NCBI RefSeq assembly: GCF_011761305.1
Contig: NZ_JAAOZC010000006.1
Location: forward strand, 1-64,000
Direction: 5' to 3'
DNA length: 64,000 bases
DNA from: Sphingomonas vulcanisoli
Lineage (GTDB): Bacteria > Pseudomonadota > Alphaproteobacteria > Sphingomonadales > Sphingomonadaceae
How positions within the stretch are numbered: the stretch's first letter is position 1; each line of letters starts with the position of its first letter. Below are positions 17,842 through 26,394 of the stretch, piece after piece. The position numbers and the translations under genes are program-made. Below the pieces are notes generated by a model that did not search any database, was not told where the DNA came from, and saw nothing but the letters and a program-made list of their open reading frames with translations.

Positions 17842-18570
17842 GTGCCATACCATCAAAGAGGCGATATAAGCATATATTATGAAATTCACGGTAGTGGATA
17901 TCCATTGCTATTGATGCCGCCGGGAGGAATGGATGCAACGATAGACTTTTGGCAGCGTACCGCCTTCAATCCCGTTTCTATCTTCTCCGAAGACTTCCGT
18001 GTCATAGCAATTGATCAACGTAATTCCGGTAAATCAAAAGGTCCTATAAACGAAAACGACCCTTGGGCTGATTATCTGAGCGACCATATTAAACTTCTTG
18101 ATCATCTAGGGATTGATCGATGTCTTCTGTTGGGATGTTGTATCGGCGCCTCTTATGCTCTGCGCCTGATGGTGTCTGCTCCGGAGCGAGTGGCCGCGGC
18201 TGTTCTGGAGCAGCCTGTGGGTGTGGATGAATCCAATCGCAAGTCGATGCCGAACAACTGGGAACCTTGGGCCAAGGCGCTCTCGGATACCCGTTCCGAC
18301 CTCGATCCTGAGAGCTTGGCGGCCTACGGTCGGAGAATGTGGGAAAAAGACTTTGTCCTGAGCGTGAGCCGCGAGGATGTGGCGGCATGCAGCGTGCCGA
18401 TGCTCGTGCTGCCGGGCATCGATAGCTTGCATCCGACGGAGATCGGGAACGAAATCGCCGCGCTTGCGCCACATTCTCAACTCCTCAGCCCATGGAAAGA
18501 ACCAACAGAATTGGTGCCAAAGACTGTAAAACGAATTCGGGAGTTTCTACTGCACCACGCTTCAAATTGA
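17842..18570 (+). CDS. alpha/beta hydrolase with a cysteine at the nucleophile elbow
   Basis: A 242-residue alpha/beta hydrolase starting at GTG 17842 (GGAG seven bases upstream). The nucleophile elbow reads LLGCCIGASYAL, placing Cys100 where Ser is usual; an Asp follows in LPGIDSLHPTE. The C-terminal region (LLSPWKEPTEL) lacks the obvious late His of active hydrolases, so the triad is unclear. Cys nucleophiles occur in dienelactone hydrolase and in some enol-lactone or C-C hydrolases. The first 200 bases are AT-rich compared with neighbours. It could open a lactone or thioester in the pathway, or be a non-hydrolytic member. Confidence 0.8.
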   Translation: MPYHQRGDISIYYEIHGSGYPLLLMPPGGMDATIDFWQRTAFNPVSIFSEDFRVIAIDQRNSGKSKGPINENDPWADYLSDHIKLLDHLGIDRCLLLGCCIGASYALRLMVSAPERVAAAVLEQPVGVDESNRKSMPNNWEPWAKALSDTRSDLDPESLAAYGRRMWEKDFVLSVSREDVAACSVPMLVLPGIDSLHPTEIGNEIAALAPHSQLLSPWKEPTELVPKTVKRIREFLLHHASN

Positions 18571-18574
18571 TGAT

Positions 18575-19414
18575 TCAGAGGCATGCGTCGAAATCGCGCA
18601 AGGCTTGCAGGGCCGCTTTCTCGCCTTCAATACCTGGTTTGCTCGGGAATATCTCATATTCGATCAAACCAGGAAATCTTTGGTCAGAAAAATGCCGGAG
18701 CACGGTTCGCCAGTTCACCTCACCAATTCCGATCTCGGTTCGATTAGGAACGTCGGCGATCTGAGCGATGGCGACATTATCCCAGACCTGAGAGAGATTA
18801 TAAAGGATGTTGCCATCCATCATCTGGACATGAAACACATCGAGCAGAAGCTTCACCGCTGGGCTGTCAACTGCCAAGGCGATGGTGTTCGCATCGGCGA
18901 TATGATGGAGCAACTGACCCGGTAAACGCGGTTCGCTCGTCATCTCGATGCACAGGATCATACCTTCGCGCTCAGCCAGCGGGGCGAGCCGTCGCATATG
19001 CTTGATCAGCGCCGCCATTTGATACGACACAGGAGCTCGAAGGTCGCGGGGAGGCGCAACGACGATATAACGTCCGCCCGCTCGCTTCACAGCCTCGATC
19101 GAGCATGCGATTTCGGCATCGACCGCGGCGCATGCTTCCGCATCATCACGGATCCAGGCGGTATTCGGTACGACCGAACTCAAGACGCACCCAAGTTCAA
19201 GACCGAAGCGTGCGAACGCATCTCCCATTCGGCTCTGCTCGCTGGGATCCCGGGTCTTGAAAAAATTATCTTCGACGCCTGCGAAGCCCTGCTCAGCCGC
19301 AAAGGCAATATGGTCGATCGGGTCGAGGCTGCCGACAGTGGCGGCAAACAAAGGTTCGTGCGTGCCGCGGATGCCGAGATGGGAGGCGTAGCGTAACTTG
19401 AATCGACCGCCCAT
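18575..19414 (-). CDS. TIM-barrel sugar-phosphate isomerase/epimerase family protein (3 of 3), hydroxypyruvate isomerase-like
   Basis: A 279-residue barrel whose motifs resemble hydroxypyruvate isomerase/IolE: Glu in CIEMTSEP, LLLDVFHVQMM (Asp, His), ADVPNRTEIGIGEVNW and a late Glu in IEYEIFPS. All metal ligands appear present. Of the three TIM barrels in the island this one looks closest to sugar-acid isomerases and differs from the other two. Its gene directly follows the SDR gene (adjacent stop and start), converging with the hydrolase gene at 17842-18570, with only 4 bp between the ends. A combined SDR/isomerase step on a hydroxy-keto acid is conceivable. Confidence 0.82.
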   Translation of the reverse strand: MGGRFKLRYASHLGIRGTHEPLFAATVGSLDPIDHIAFAAEQGFAGVEDNFFKTRDPSEQSRMGDAFARFGLELGCVLSSVVPNTAWIRDDAEACAAVDAEIACSIEAVKRAGGRYIVVAPPRDLRAPVSYQMAALIKHMRRLAPLAEREGMILCIEMTSEPRLPGQLLHHIADANTIALAVDSPAVKLLLDVFHVQMMDGNILYNLSQVWDNVAIAQIADVPNRTEIGIGEVNWRTVLRHFSDQRFPGLIEYEIFPSKPGIEGEKAALQALRDFDACL

Positions 19415-20161
19415 TTACCGTCCCTCGACAGGGGGACCCACCAAGCCATAACCGCCGTTTGCCTGCAAAATCTCGCCGGTGATGAAGCAATCGTCACTTG
19501 CCAGGTAGGCAACCGCCGAGGCGATCTCGTCCGTCCGCGCCAGCCTCCGCATCGGACTACGCTGGGCCGCGCGATCCAGCAGCGTCTCGAGGCCGACCAT
19601 CATCGGCGTCGGCGTCGGTCCGGGTGCGACGGCATTCACGCGAATGCCCCGCGATCCGAATTCAGCAGCAAGGCAGCGAACAATCTGGTCGATACCCGCT
19701 TTGGTGCCTTGGTACACGGCATGATCGTTGATCACGATTTTGGCGGTAACCGAACTCAAAGTGATGATCGAGCCGCCATCCTTCATGGCGGCGATCATCG
19801 TCTGAAAAAAATAGATCGGACCGATGAACTGGAGGCGGACTATTCGCTCGATGTCCTCAACGCTGTTGTTGAGAAACTTTTCCAAATATCCTTCGCCGGT
19901 TGATTGCACCGCGATGTCGATTTTACCGAACTCGCGAAGCGCCTCGTCCGCCAGCGCGGCAACGGATCCTTTTTGGCTAATATCGCATGCCGCGGCGGTA
20001 GCGCCGATCTCTTCGGCGAAAGCAGTCACTCGTTCTTTCGATCGCGCGGTGACCATAACGTGCGCGCCTTCGGCGCGTAGCCGCCGTGCAATCGCTCGGC
20101 CGATATTCCCATCGCCGCCGCATCCCAAAACTAGTGCGGCCTTTCCTTGCAGTGAAGGCAT
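19415..20161 (-). CDS. short-chain dehydrogenase/reductase with atypical motifs
   Basis: A 248-residue SDR. The cofactor loop reads LGCGGDGNIGRA rather than TGxxxGxG, and the usual NNAG is replaced by QSTGEG. The catalytic Ser (TLSSVTAK) and YxxxK (YQGTK) are present, so it is probably active. It is the first gene of a two-gene leftward unit with the third TIM barrel, and is divergent from the HsaA-like monooxygenase gene. A role as alcohol or cis-diol dehydrogenase in the pathway is likely; cis-dihydrodiol oxidation after a Rieske dioxygenase is one option. Confidence 0.87.
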   Translation of the reverse strand: MPSLQGKAALVLGCGGDGNIGRAIARRLRAEGAHVMVTARSKERVTAFAEEIGATAAACDISQKGSVAALADEALREFGKIDIAVQSTGEGYLEKFLNNSVEDIERIVRLQFIGPIYFFQTMIAAMKDGGSIITLSSVTAKIVINDHAVYQGTKAGIDQIVRCLAAEFGSRGIRVNAVAPGPTPTPMMVGLETLLDRAAQRSPMRRLARTDEIASAVAYLASDDCFITGEILQANGGYGLVGPPVEGR

Positions 20162-20407
20162 CGATGATCCTCTCCGGCAGTTTATCTTTCGTTCTTGACC
20201 GGATTAGCTTACCGTCAATGCGCTGCTCCAGCGTTCAAAACTGCAATACACGCTGTTCGATCGCGCTGTTCTGCCGTTTCACGCGATCGCACGCCGCATT
20301 CCGAACTTTGGAATTGAGCCCCGGCGGCGCTTGGCGCACCATCATCAAAATTCCTGCCGATGGCATAAAGCAAATTGCGCACAGGGCAGGCTGCTGGAGA
20401 GATCTGA
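20162..20407. promoter_or_regulatory. divergent intergenic region between SDR and HsaA-like monooxygenase genes
   Basis: These 246 bp separate two oppositely directed operons and should hold both promoters. A GGAGAG ribosome-binding site precedes the plus-strand ATG at 20408. The stretch contains palindromic GCGATCGC-like sequence near 20285 but no site I can assign. No reading frame within it looks like a gene. Confidence 0.45.
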
Positions 20408-21637
20408 ATGAGTATAGCATCGTCCGCGCATCTGCTACAGGACAACACGCTGGCAGATCTTCCAAATTCGCCCGATGAGGCGGTTGCGCGTGCAGCTTAT
20501 CTGCACGCCGGCATCGCGAAACGAACTGTTGAGAATGAGACTCAACGCCTTGTCTCGCCCGATTCCATTTCCGAGCTTATGAGCGCCGGCCTGTTCGGGG
20601 TTATGGGCGCGCGCCGTTATGGCGGCAGCGACCTCGGGCTGGAAGCGCTGGTGCGGACGACGATCGAGATCGCAACCGCGTGCGGCTCCACCGGCTGGGT
20701 GTACGGTGTGCTGGCGGGCCATAGCTGGATGTTGAATCTCTTTCCCGCCGAAGCGCAGGAAGAGGTCGCGAGCGACCCTCAGGCGTTAACCGCTACGGTG
20801 TTTCGTTTAGGCGGCGACATCGTGCCGGTCGACGGTGGCTATCGGCTTACTGGCGGCACCGGGAAGTTCTGCAGCGGCATTGACCACTCCAAATGGATCA
20901 TCGCCGGTAACGCCGTCCAGCGGGAAGGCGAGCCGCCGGAGCCGAGATTCTTTCTAATTCCGAGAGAAGATGTCGAAATCGTCGACGATTGGTTCACCGT
21001 CGGCATGCGCGCGACGGGCAGCCGGTCGGTTCGCGTGGATGACGCCTTCATCCCGGAATACCGTACCGTGCGCGTCGCAGATATGCTCGCGGGTACGTCG
21101 CCGGGCGCCAAGCATCACGGCGCGCCATTCCTGCGAATGAATTTCTATGAGATCACTCCCTATTCGATCGTTGGTGCTCCCTTGGGAATGGCTCGCGCCG
21201 CCGTCAGCCTTTTCACCGCCGATTATCGGAAGGCTATCCAGGCGGGCGCCAGTGACACTGAGGCGAATTTGCTGCGTCTGACCAAGGCGGCCACAGCTAT
21301 CGAAGCTGGTATTGCACTCGTGCTGTCGGACGTGCGTCGCATAGACTATCTGGGCGCCCCCGAACGGTTTTCTTTGGCAGATCGCAAGGAATGGGTGAGA
21401 AATTGGTGTTGGGCGGTGCAAACCGCTCGAAATGCCGTCAACTCGATTTACGAGATCGCCGGTGGATCTACGATATACAATTCGTCGTCCATTCAGCGGA
21501 TTTGGCGTGATATCAATTCGGCCGCACAGCATTTTGCCCTTACCGAAGATAAGGCGATGCTGGACTATGGTCGTGCGCTTATGGGGCTGGATACCGCGAC
21601 CTTCAATATCAAAAAGCCGACACCTCTGCCGAAGTGA
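20408..21637 (+). CDS. flavin-dependent monooxygenase, oxygenase component (HsaA-like, acyl-CoA dehydrogenase fold)
   Basis: The 409-residue protein has the acyl-CoA dehydrogenase fold but resembles the class D two-component monooxygenases (HsaA, HpaH/C2, DszC): ELMSAGLFGVMGARRYGG, GSTGWVYGVLAGHSWML, an RATGSRSV segment and a C-terminal IYNSSSIQRIWRD helix instead of the dehydrogenase catalytic Glu loop. Such enzymes use reduced flavin and O2 to hydroxylate a phenol ortho to its OH, giving the catechol for an extradiol dioxygenase. The flavin reductase gene follows after 45 bp, confirming the pair. The strong parallel is HsaA-HsaB in steroid breakdown, but many phenolic substrates are possible. 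Confidence 0.88.
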   Translation: MSIASSAHLLQDNTLADLPNSPDEAVARAAYLHAGIAKRTVENETQRLVSPDSISELMSAGLFGVMGARRYGGSDLGLEALVRTTIEIATACGSTGWVYGVLAGHSWMLNLFPAEAQEEVASDPQALTATVFRLGGDIVPVDGGYRLTGGTGKFCSGIDHSKWIIAGNAVQREGEPPEPRFFLIPREDVEIVDDWFTVGMRATGSRSVRVDDAFIPEYRTVRVADMLAGTSPGAKHHGAPFLRMNFYEITPYSIVGAPLGMARAAVSLFTADYRKAIQAGASDTEANLLRLTKAATAIEAGIALVLSDVRRIDYLGAPERFSLADRKEWVRNWCWAVQTARNAVNSIYEIAGGSTIYNSSSIQRIWRDINSAAQHFALTEDKAMLDYGRALMGLDTATFNIKKPTPLPK

Positions 21638-21682
21638 GGCATGCCGAACGGTCCAACAATTTGACTGTCTCATTGTTTCGAT

Positions 21683-22162
21683 ATGATCTCTGATCCGGCC
21701 ACCTTCCGCCATGTCTTGGGGCATTATCCAACGGGTGTCTGCGTGGTCACGGCGCGCGAGGCGGATGGCTGCCAGATCGGCATGACCGTAGGCTCTTTCA
21801 CGTCGGTTTCCCTTGATCCGCCGCTTGTCGGCTTTCTGCCAAGCGCGCGGTCACATCGGTGGGCACGGATTTCAAGCGTCGGGAAGTTCTGTGTGAATGT
21901 CCTCGCCCATGATCAAGTCCTGATCTCCCGCGCATTGGCGGCAGCGGGCGAGCTGGACGATCTCAGTACAGGCAGTTCGCCGGCAGGATCGCCAATCCTG
22001 GAAGGGGTTGTGGCATGGATCGATTGTGATCTGCACGGGACGCACCCGGCCGGAGACCATATCTTCGTGACGGGCCTGGTTCGCGCAATGGAGGTGGAAC
22101 GACCGCACGGGCCGCTTCTTTTCCTTCAGGGAGATTATGGCACGTTCGCCCCACCTTCATAG
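21683..22162 (+). CDS. flavin reductase, partner of the monooxygenase (HsaB/HpaC-like)
   Basis: A 159-residue split-barrel flavin reductase with the usual segments HYPTGVCVVTA, GMTVGSFTSVSLDPPLVGF and FCVNVLAHDQ. It uses NAD(P)H to reduce FMN or FAD, which diffuses to the oxygenase encoded just upstream. Length and motifs are typical. A hairpin with a T-rich tail follows at 22193, so the two genes probably form one transcription unit. Confidence 0.93.
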   Translation: MISDPATFRHVLGHYPTGVCVVTAREADGCQIGMTVGSFTSVSLDPPLVGFLPSARSHRWARISSVGKFCVNVLAHDQVLISRALAAAGELDDLSTGSSPAGSPILEGVVAWIDCDLHGTHPAGDHIFVTGLVRAMEVERPHGPLLFLQGDYGTFAPPS

Positions 22163-22192
22163 CAGCCTTTGGACCGGAGGGACGATGGCGGA

Positions 22193-22226
22193 GGCAGCGG
22201 CAGTGGGCTGTTGCTGCCTTTAGTTT
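22193..22226 (+). terminator. probable rho-independent terminator after the flavin reductase gene
   Basis: GGCAGCGGCAG (22193-22203) pairs imperfectly with CTGTTGCTGCC (22208-22218) around TGGG, and TTTAGTTT follows. It is placed 30 bp after the reductase stop. Confidence 0.5.
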
Positions 22227-22384
22227 GAGATGGCGTAGCTCGCTCGATCTTGTTCAGGAACGAAGACTGGTTCTGACAATATCTGAGACCTTACGGCCTC
22301 GATTTTGTCCTTTTCGCATCAAACTAGCAAATATCAACGCCTGCCGGAGGCTAGACTGGAGCCTACGATTAATCGGGGTAAATC

Positions 22385-23770
22385 ATGAGGGACATATCAG
22401 ACAAGGACTATGACGTCATAGTCGTTGGCGGTGGCGGCGCCGGCCTCGCTGTGGCCAATGAAGCCAGTAGCCGCGGCAGGTCTGTTCTCTTGTTGGAAGC
22501 GGCGGACCGGATCGGAGGATCGACCGCATTATCACATGGCGTTTTCTATGCTGCCGGATCGCATGTTCAGGCGGCGGCAGGCATCGACGATAATGGCGAC
22601 GCCATGTTCCGATACGCCATGGCGCTCAATCAATGCAGAATGGAATCGGCGGTTGTACACCGTTATTGCAAGTCTTGCGGAAGTGCTCTTGATTGGCTTA
22701 GCCAATTGGGCGTCGAATTCCCGCGATTGGCGTGCGTGGACGTATCGGGGGTCGCGCGATCCCACTTCGCCGAGGGGCGAGGCGTTGCTATCGTAGATGC
22801 GCTGCATGCGGCCTTATCAGGTAGAGAAGTCGATATTGCCGTCCGGTCTCGGGTCGACGGATTATGCGTTGAGGACGGCCAGGTTACAGGCGTGCGCGTG
22901 GGTGGCGAAACCGTCTCTGCTCATTCCGTTGTGATCACCACCGGCGGCTTTGGTGGGAACCCAGATTTGGTAGATACTCTGATTCCATCCACGCGCCGTA
23001 AGCGAGACCGATTATGGTATATCGGCGCCAAGCAATGCGTCGGTGACGGTTTGCTGATGGCTCAGCAAGCCGGCGCGGCAATCGCGGGCTTTGATCGGGC
23101 GCTTTTTCAACCCACGCCCGGCTTCCAGCAAATCCTCGAGCAACCGCCGGCATGGCTGATTTTGGTCAACAAGGACGGGCGCCGGTTTTGTGACGAATCG
23201 GTCGCCTATTGTGTTTTGGACAGCCTCATCGGATCACAGCCCGATCAAGAGGCCTACGGCATCTTCGACGCCGATACGTTTGCAAATCCCCCGCGCGATT
23301 TGAGATACGCCGCAGCAATAGCGGCGGGCCACTCTTCGACAGCCTGGACCAACGATGTTTTGCGATCGGAGGTCAATGGAGAACGGTTGAAGTCAGCTTC
23401 CACAATTGAAGAGTTGGCCGAAAATCTCGGAATAAACAAGGAAGCTCTCAGATTTACCATTGAACAACAGAACATCTGGTGTGAGAAAAAGCAAGACAGG
23501 TCTTTTGGAAAACCCGGCGAGTATTTGCGAGCGATAACACAGCTGCCTTTCTTTGGCGCCATCTTCCGCAACGAGACCCTGTGCATCACTTTGACAGGCC
23601 TTAAAATAGACGAGAGCTGCCGTGTGCTGCAAAACGATGGCAGGGCAATCCCCGGCCTTTTTGCAGCTGGAGAAGTGACCGGCAGCGTGATGGGCGAGCG
23701 CTATATCGGCTCGGGAAATTCGATCTCGCAGGGTATCACCATGGGCCGCATCGCCGGCCAAATCGTTTGA
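22385..23770 (+). CDS. FAD-dependent dehydrogenase, KstD / fumarate-reductase flavoprotein family
   Basis: The 461-residue protein begins with the dinucleotide motif VVVGGGGAGLAVANEA and ends with LFAAGEVTGSVMGERYIGSGNSISQG, the FAD-binding closing segment of the FRD_2 family. This family includes 3-ketosteroid dehydrogenases (delta-1 and delta-4) and urocanate/fumarate reductases. It would introduce or remove a ring double bond next to a ketone. Its presence beside HsaA/HsaB-like genes hints at a hydroaromatic or terpenoid/steroid-like substrate, but cofactor-site resemblance alone cannot define it. It is about 30-100 residues shorter than most KstD proteins. Confidence 0.82.
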   Translation: MRDISDKDYDVIVVGGGGAGLAVANEASSRGRSVLLLEAADRIGGSTALSHGVFYAAGSHVQAAAGIDDNGDAMFRYAMALNQCRMESAVVHRYCKSCGSALDWLSQLGVEFPRLACVDVSGVARSHFAEGRGVAIVDALHAALSGREVDIAVRSRVDGLCVEDGQVTGVRVGGETVSAHSVVITTGGFGGNPDLVDTLIPSTRRKRDRLWYIGAKQCVGDGLLMAQQAGAAIAGFDRALFQPTPGFQQILEQPPAWLILVNKDGRRFCDESVAYCVLDSLIGSQPDQEAYGIFDADTFANPPRDLRYAAAIAAGHSSTAWTNDVLRSEVNGERLKSASTIEELAENLGINKEALRFTIEQQNIWCEKKQDRSFGKPGEYLRAITQLPFFGAIFRNETLCITLTGLKIDESCRVLQNDGRAIPGLFAAGEVTGSVMGERYIGSGNSISQGITMGRIAGQIV

Positions 23771-24147
23771 TTGCTTGCCATGCGGCGTCTGGATTTGCGC
23801 TCCGGATTGAGTCTCTGCTTCCTGACCAATCGCCCGGTAAGACATACCGTTTCGATGCGGGGTCTGGTGAGACGGCGCTTGTGATGGCCCCAGGACAGAG
23901 GGTACGAACCAATCTCTCGGCCACATTGCGCAAGCTCGACGTCAAGTTCCCACGCGACACTCCGCAACGGGAGAGATAAGTCGGCAATATAATGCAGAAA
24001 TGAACGCGCTTTGGCGCCGACGATGTGAAGCACTGTTTGGAAGTGCCGAACGCGCCATTCGGGTAAATTCGATTGTGAAGAGACCGGAAGCCCATCATCA
24101 GCGAACATAAGAACCGAAAGTGTTCTAGCTGTTAGAGGGAGGGGTTT
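23771..24147. other. 377-bp intergenic region upstream of the TonB-dependent receptor gene
   Basis: No frame here looks like a real gene: the open frames on either strand (for example 23767-23979 plus and 23736-24098 minus) have no recognisable motifs. It presumably carries the receptor promoter and leader. The ribosome-binding site GAGGGAGGGG precedes the ATG at 24148. I see no cobalamin-riboswitch-like or Fur-box-like sequence. Confidence 0.5.
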
Positions 24148-26364
24148 ATGATCTCGCAAAAGGGTATACTGTTGTGCTGCACGGCATCGATGGCGACGAT
24201 GGCTACGTCTGCGCTTGCGCAAGCTAGTCCACCGTCCGATCCGCCATCGGCCCAAGCAGGTGCAGCCGTCTCCGCCACATCAAAGCCCGGCGTAAATGAT
24301 ACCTCCGCTCTTGAGGATATTATCGTAACTGCACAGCGGCGTTCCGAGAACGTCCAAAAAGTCCCGATCTCTATCACAACGCTGAGCGCCAAGACGCTCT
24401 CTGTCGCTGGAGTGGCGTCAACCGATGCTTTGGTCACGGTCACACCCGGCCTTACCTTCACGCAACAGATCAGGGGATCGGCTCCCTACATCCGCGGCGT
24501 CGGGTCTCCGACCGCTCAGCCAGGCCTAGAGAGCCCTGTCGCCGTATACGTCGACGGCGTATATTATCCCTCGCCCACCGGATTGATTTTTCAGTTCAAC
24601 AATATCGAGCGCGTAGAGGTGATTAAGGGGCCGCAAGGCACGTTGTTCGGCCGCAACGCCACCGGCGGTCTTATCAGCGTCGTTACACGGACACCTAAGG
24701 CAGACCCTTCAATCGAGGGATCGATCTCATACGGCAACTACAAGACGGTCGATGGTTCGCTCTACGCCACAGGAGGTAACGACAAGATAAAGGCCGATAT
24801 TTCGCTTAAATATACTAAGCAGAACGATGGCTATGGGATAAACCTGAATTCAGGAGCGGATGTCAATCGGCAGAATACGTGGGGCGTTCGTTCGAAGTTG
24901 CTATGGACCCCAAGCAGCCTGGATACCTTCACGCTCGGTTTTGATTATGTCAAAGACCGTTCCGATTTGGGTGTCTCACGAAACGTGGTCAACGGATCGA
25001 AGCTCCTCGGGGGGGTAACCTTTAAAGGCACGATTTATGACACGCAGGCAGGAAGCAACCCGGACGTCAATCACGACAGCTATGGCGCAAATTTGCGGTA
25101 TGAACGTGATCTTGGCGACGCGCGGCTGTCATCTTTGACCGCTTTTAGGTCTCAAAACCTTTATACCTTCTTTGATCAGGACAATACCCCGGCAAGGATT
25201 GTCGATGTCACCTTGACGGAAAAATACCGCAGCCTGCAGCAGGAAATTGTACTCGTCGGAAAAACAGGACGATTGGATTACACGGCGGGCGTCTTTTACC
25301 TGGACATCAGCGCCAAATACGATCCATCGTTCATCGGTAGTTCGGTAATACCTGCTCAGAACTACGAAAGACAGGCCGATCAGGAAACACAGTCTTATGC
25401 AGGCTTCGCGCAAGGCACCTATGCGCTGACCAATTCGACAAAATTCACGGCGGGCTTACGGTATACCGTGGACAAGCGCAATTTCAGTGGCCTTCAGACG
25501 GCAACCGCGGGAAATTCCGTACCTGTGGGTACGATATTGATAAATGCCTATGGGTCACGGACGTACCCAAAGCTGACTTGGAGATTTGCTTTGGATCAGC
25601 AAATCACTTCAAGCATATTGGCTTACGCAAGCTACAATCGAGGCTTTAAGAGCGGATCGTTCAACAGCGCCAACATTAATCAGGCACCCGTCAACCCCGA
25701 AGTGATCGATGCTTACGAAGCGGGCGTCAAGTCCGAGCTCTTCGATCGTCTTGTTCGCATCAATGTGGCGGGATTTCATTACAATTACTCAGGCATTCAG
25801 TTGACTAGGCTGGACGGCCCAACCGCAATTCTTTTCAATGCCGCGAAGGGCCGCGTTAACGGTGCGGAAGCGGAGATCCAAGTCGCCCCCCGGCTCGGCA
25901 CGGGAGAGCTGCATCTGGGCAGCGGACTGGCGTATACCGACGCCAAATATGTCAGCTTTCCCAATGGTCCGATTTCCGTTCCTTCGGCGGCCGGCGGAAA
26001 TGCGTCGGTGCCGGGCGATCTCGCCGGCAATCGTATGATCCGGACTCCAAAGTTCACCATTTCCGCCACAGCTGATTATGCCGTTCCCGTAGGTGCCAAC
26101 GAGTTGGAGCTCAGCGCCACTTATTATCACAACAGCGGCTTTTACTGGGATCCGGATAACAGGTTGAAGCAGACCCCTTACGGCCTGCTAAGTGCGCAAG
26201 CCTCTCTGCACTTTGGACGGCTGCACAATTATACGGTGCGCGCGTTCGGCAAGAATCTGACCAATCAGCACTACTTTTCTTACGTGACCGCCGGCTCGCT
26301 CGGCGATGTTGCTGCCGCCGCTCCCCCGCGGACCTACGGCGTGGCTTTTGATTTCAAGTTTTAG
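24148..26364 (+). CDS. TonB-dependent outer-membrane receptor, probably for substrate uptake
   Basis: A 738-residue receptor with a signal peptide (about residues 1-27, ending ALAQA), a TonB-box-like EDIIVTAQRR segment, a plug domain (about 60-170, PQGTLFGRNATGG) and a C-terminal beta-barrel closing with FDFKF. The terminal aromatic residue is typical. Sphingomonad catabolic clusters often encode such receptors for import of hydrophobic or bulky substrates. Its location inside the island, between the flavoprotein and P450 genes and away from iron genes, favours that role over siderophore uptake. Confidence 0.93.
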   Translation: MISQKGILLCCTASMATMATSALAQASPPSDPPSAQAGAAVSATSKPGVNDTSALEDIIVTAQRRSENVQKVPISITTLSAKTLSVAGVASTDALVTVTPGLTFTQQIRGSAPYIRGVGSPTAQPGLESPVAVYVDGVYYPSPTGLIFQFNNIERVEVIKGPQGTLFGRNATGGLISVVTRTPKADPSIEGSISYGNYKTVDGSLYATGGNDKIKADISLKYTKQNDGYGINLNSGADVNRQNTWGVRSKLLWTPSSLDTFTLGFDYVKDRSDLGVSRNVVNGSKLLGGVTFKGTIYDTQAGSNPDVNHDSYGANLRYERDLGDARLSSLTAFRSQNLYTFFDQDNTPARIVDVTLTEKYRSLQQEIVLVGKTGRLDYTAGVFYLDISAKYDPSFIGSSVIPAQNYERQADQETQSYAGFAQGTYALTNSTKFTAGLRYTVDKRNFSGLQTATAGNSVPVGTILINAYGSRTYPKLTWRFALDQQITSSILAYASYNRGFKSGSFNSANINQAPVNPEVIDAYEAGVKSELFDRLVRINVAGFHYNYSGIQLTRLDGPTAILFNAAKGRVNGAEAEIQVAPRLGTGELHLGSGLAYTDAKYVSFPNGPISVPSAAGGNASVPGDLAGNRMIRTPKFTISATADYAVPVGANELELSATYYHNSGFYWDPDNRLKQTPYGLLSAQASLHFGRLHNYTVRAFGKNLTNQHYFSYVTAGSLGDVAAAAPPRTYGVAFDFKF

Positions 26365-26394
26365 GATGATGAAAAGCCCTTGCGGAGACCCAAG

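Noticed and set aside
23771-24147. Riboswitch in front of the TonB receptor gene
   Set aside because: No cobalamin or other riboswitch core sequence could be recognised; the leader length alone is not enough.
23701-24255. 184-residue minus-strand frame before the TonB receptor gene
   Set aside because: It overlaps the ends of two certain genes, has no motif, and looks like non-coding intergenic sequence.
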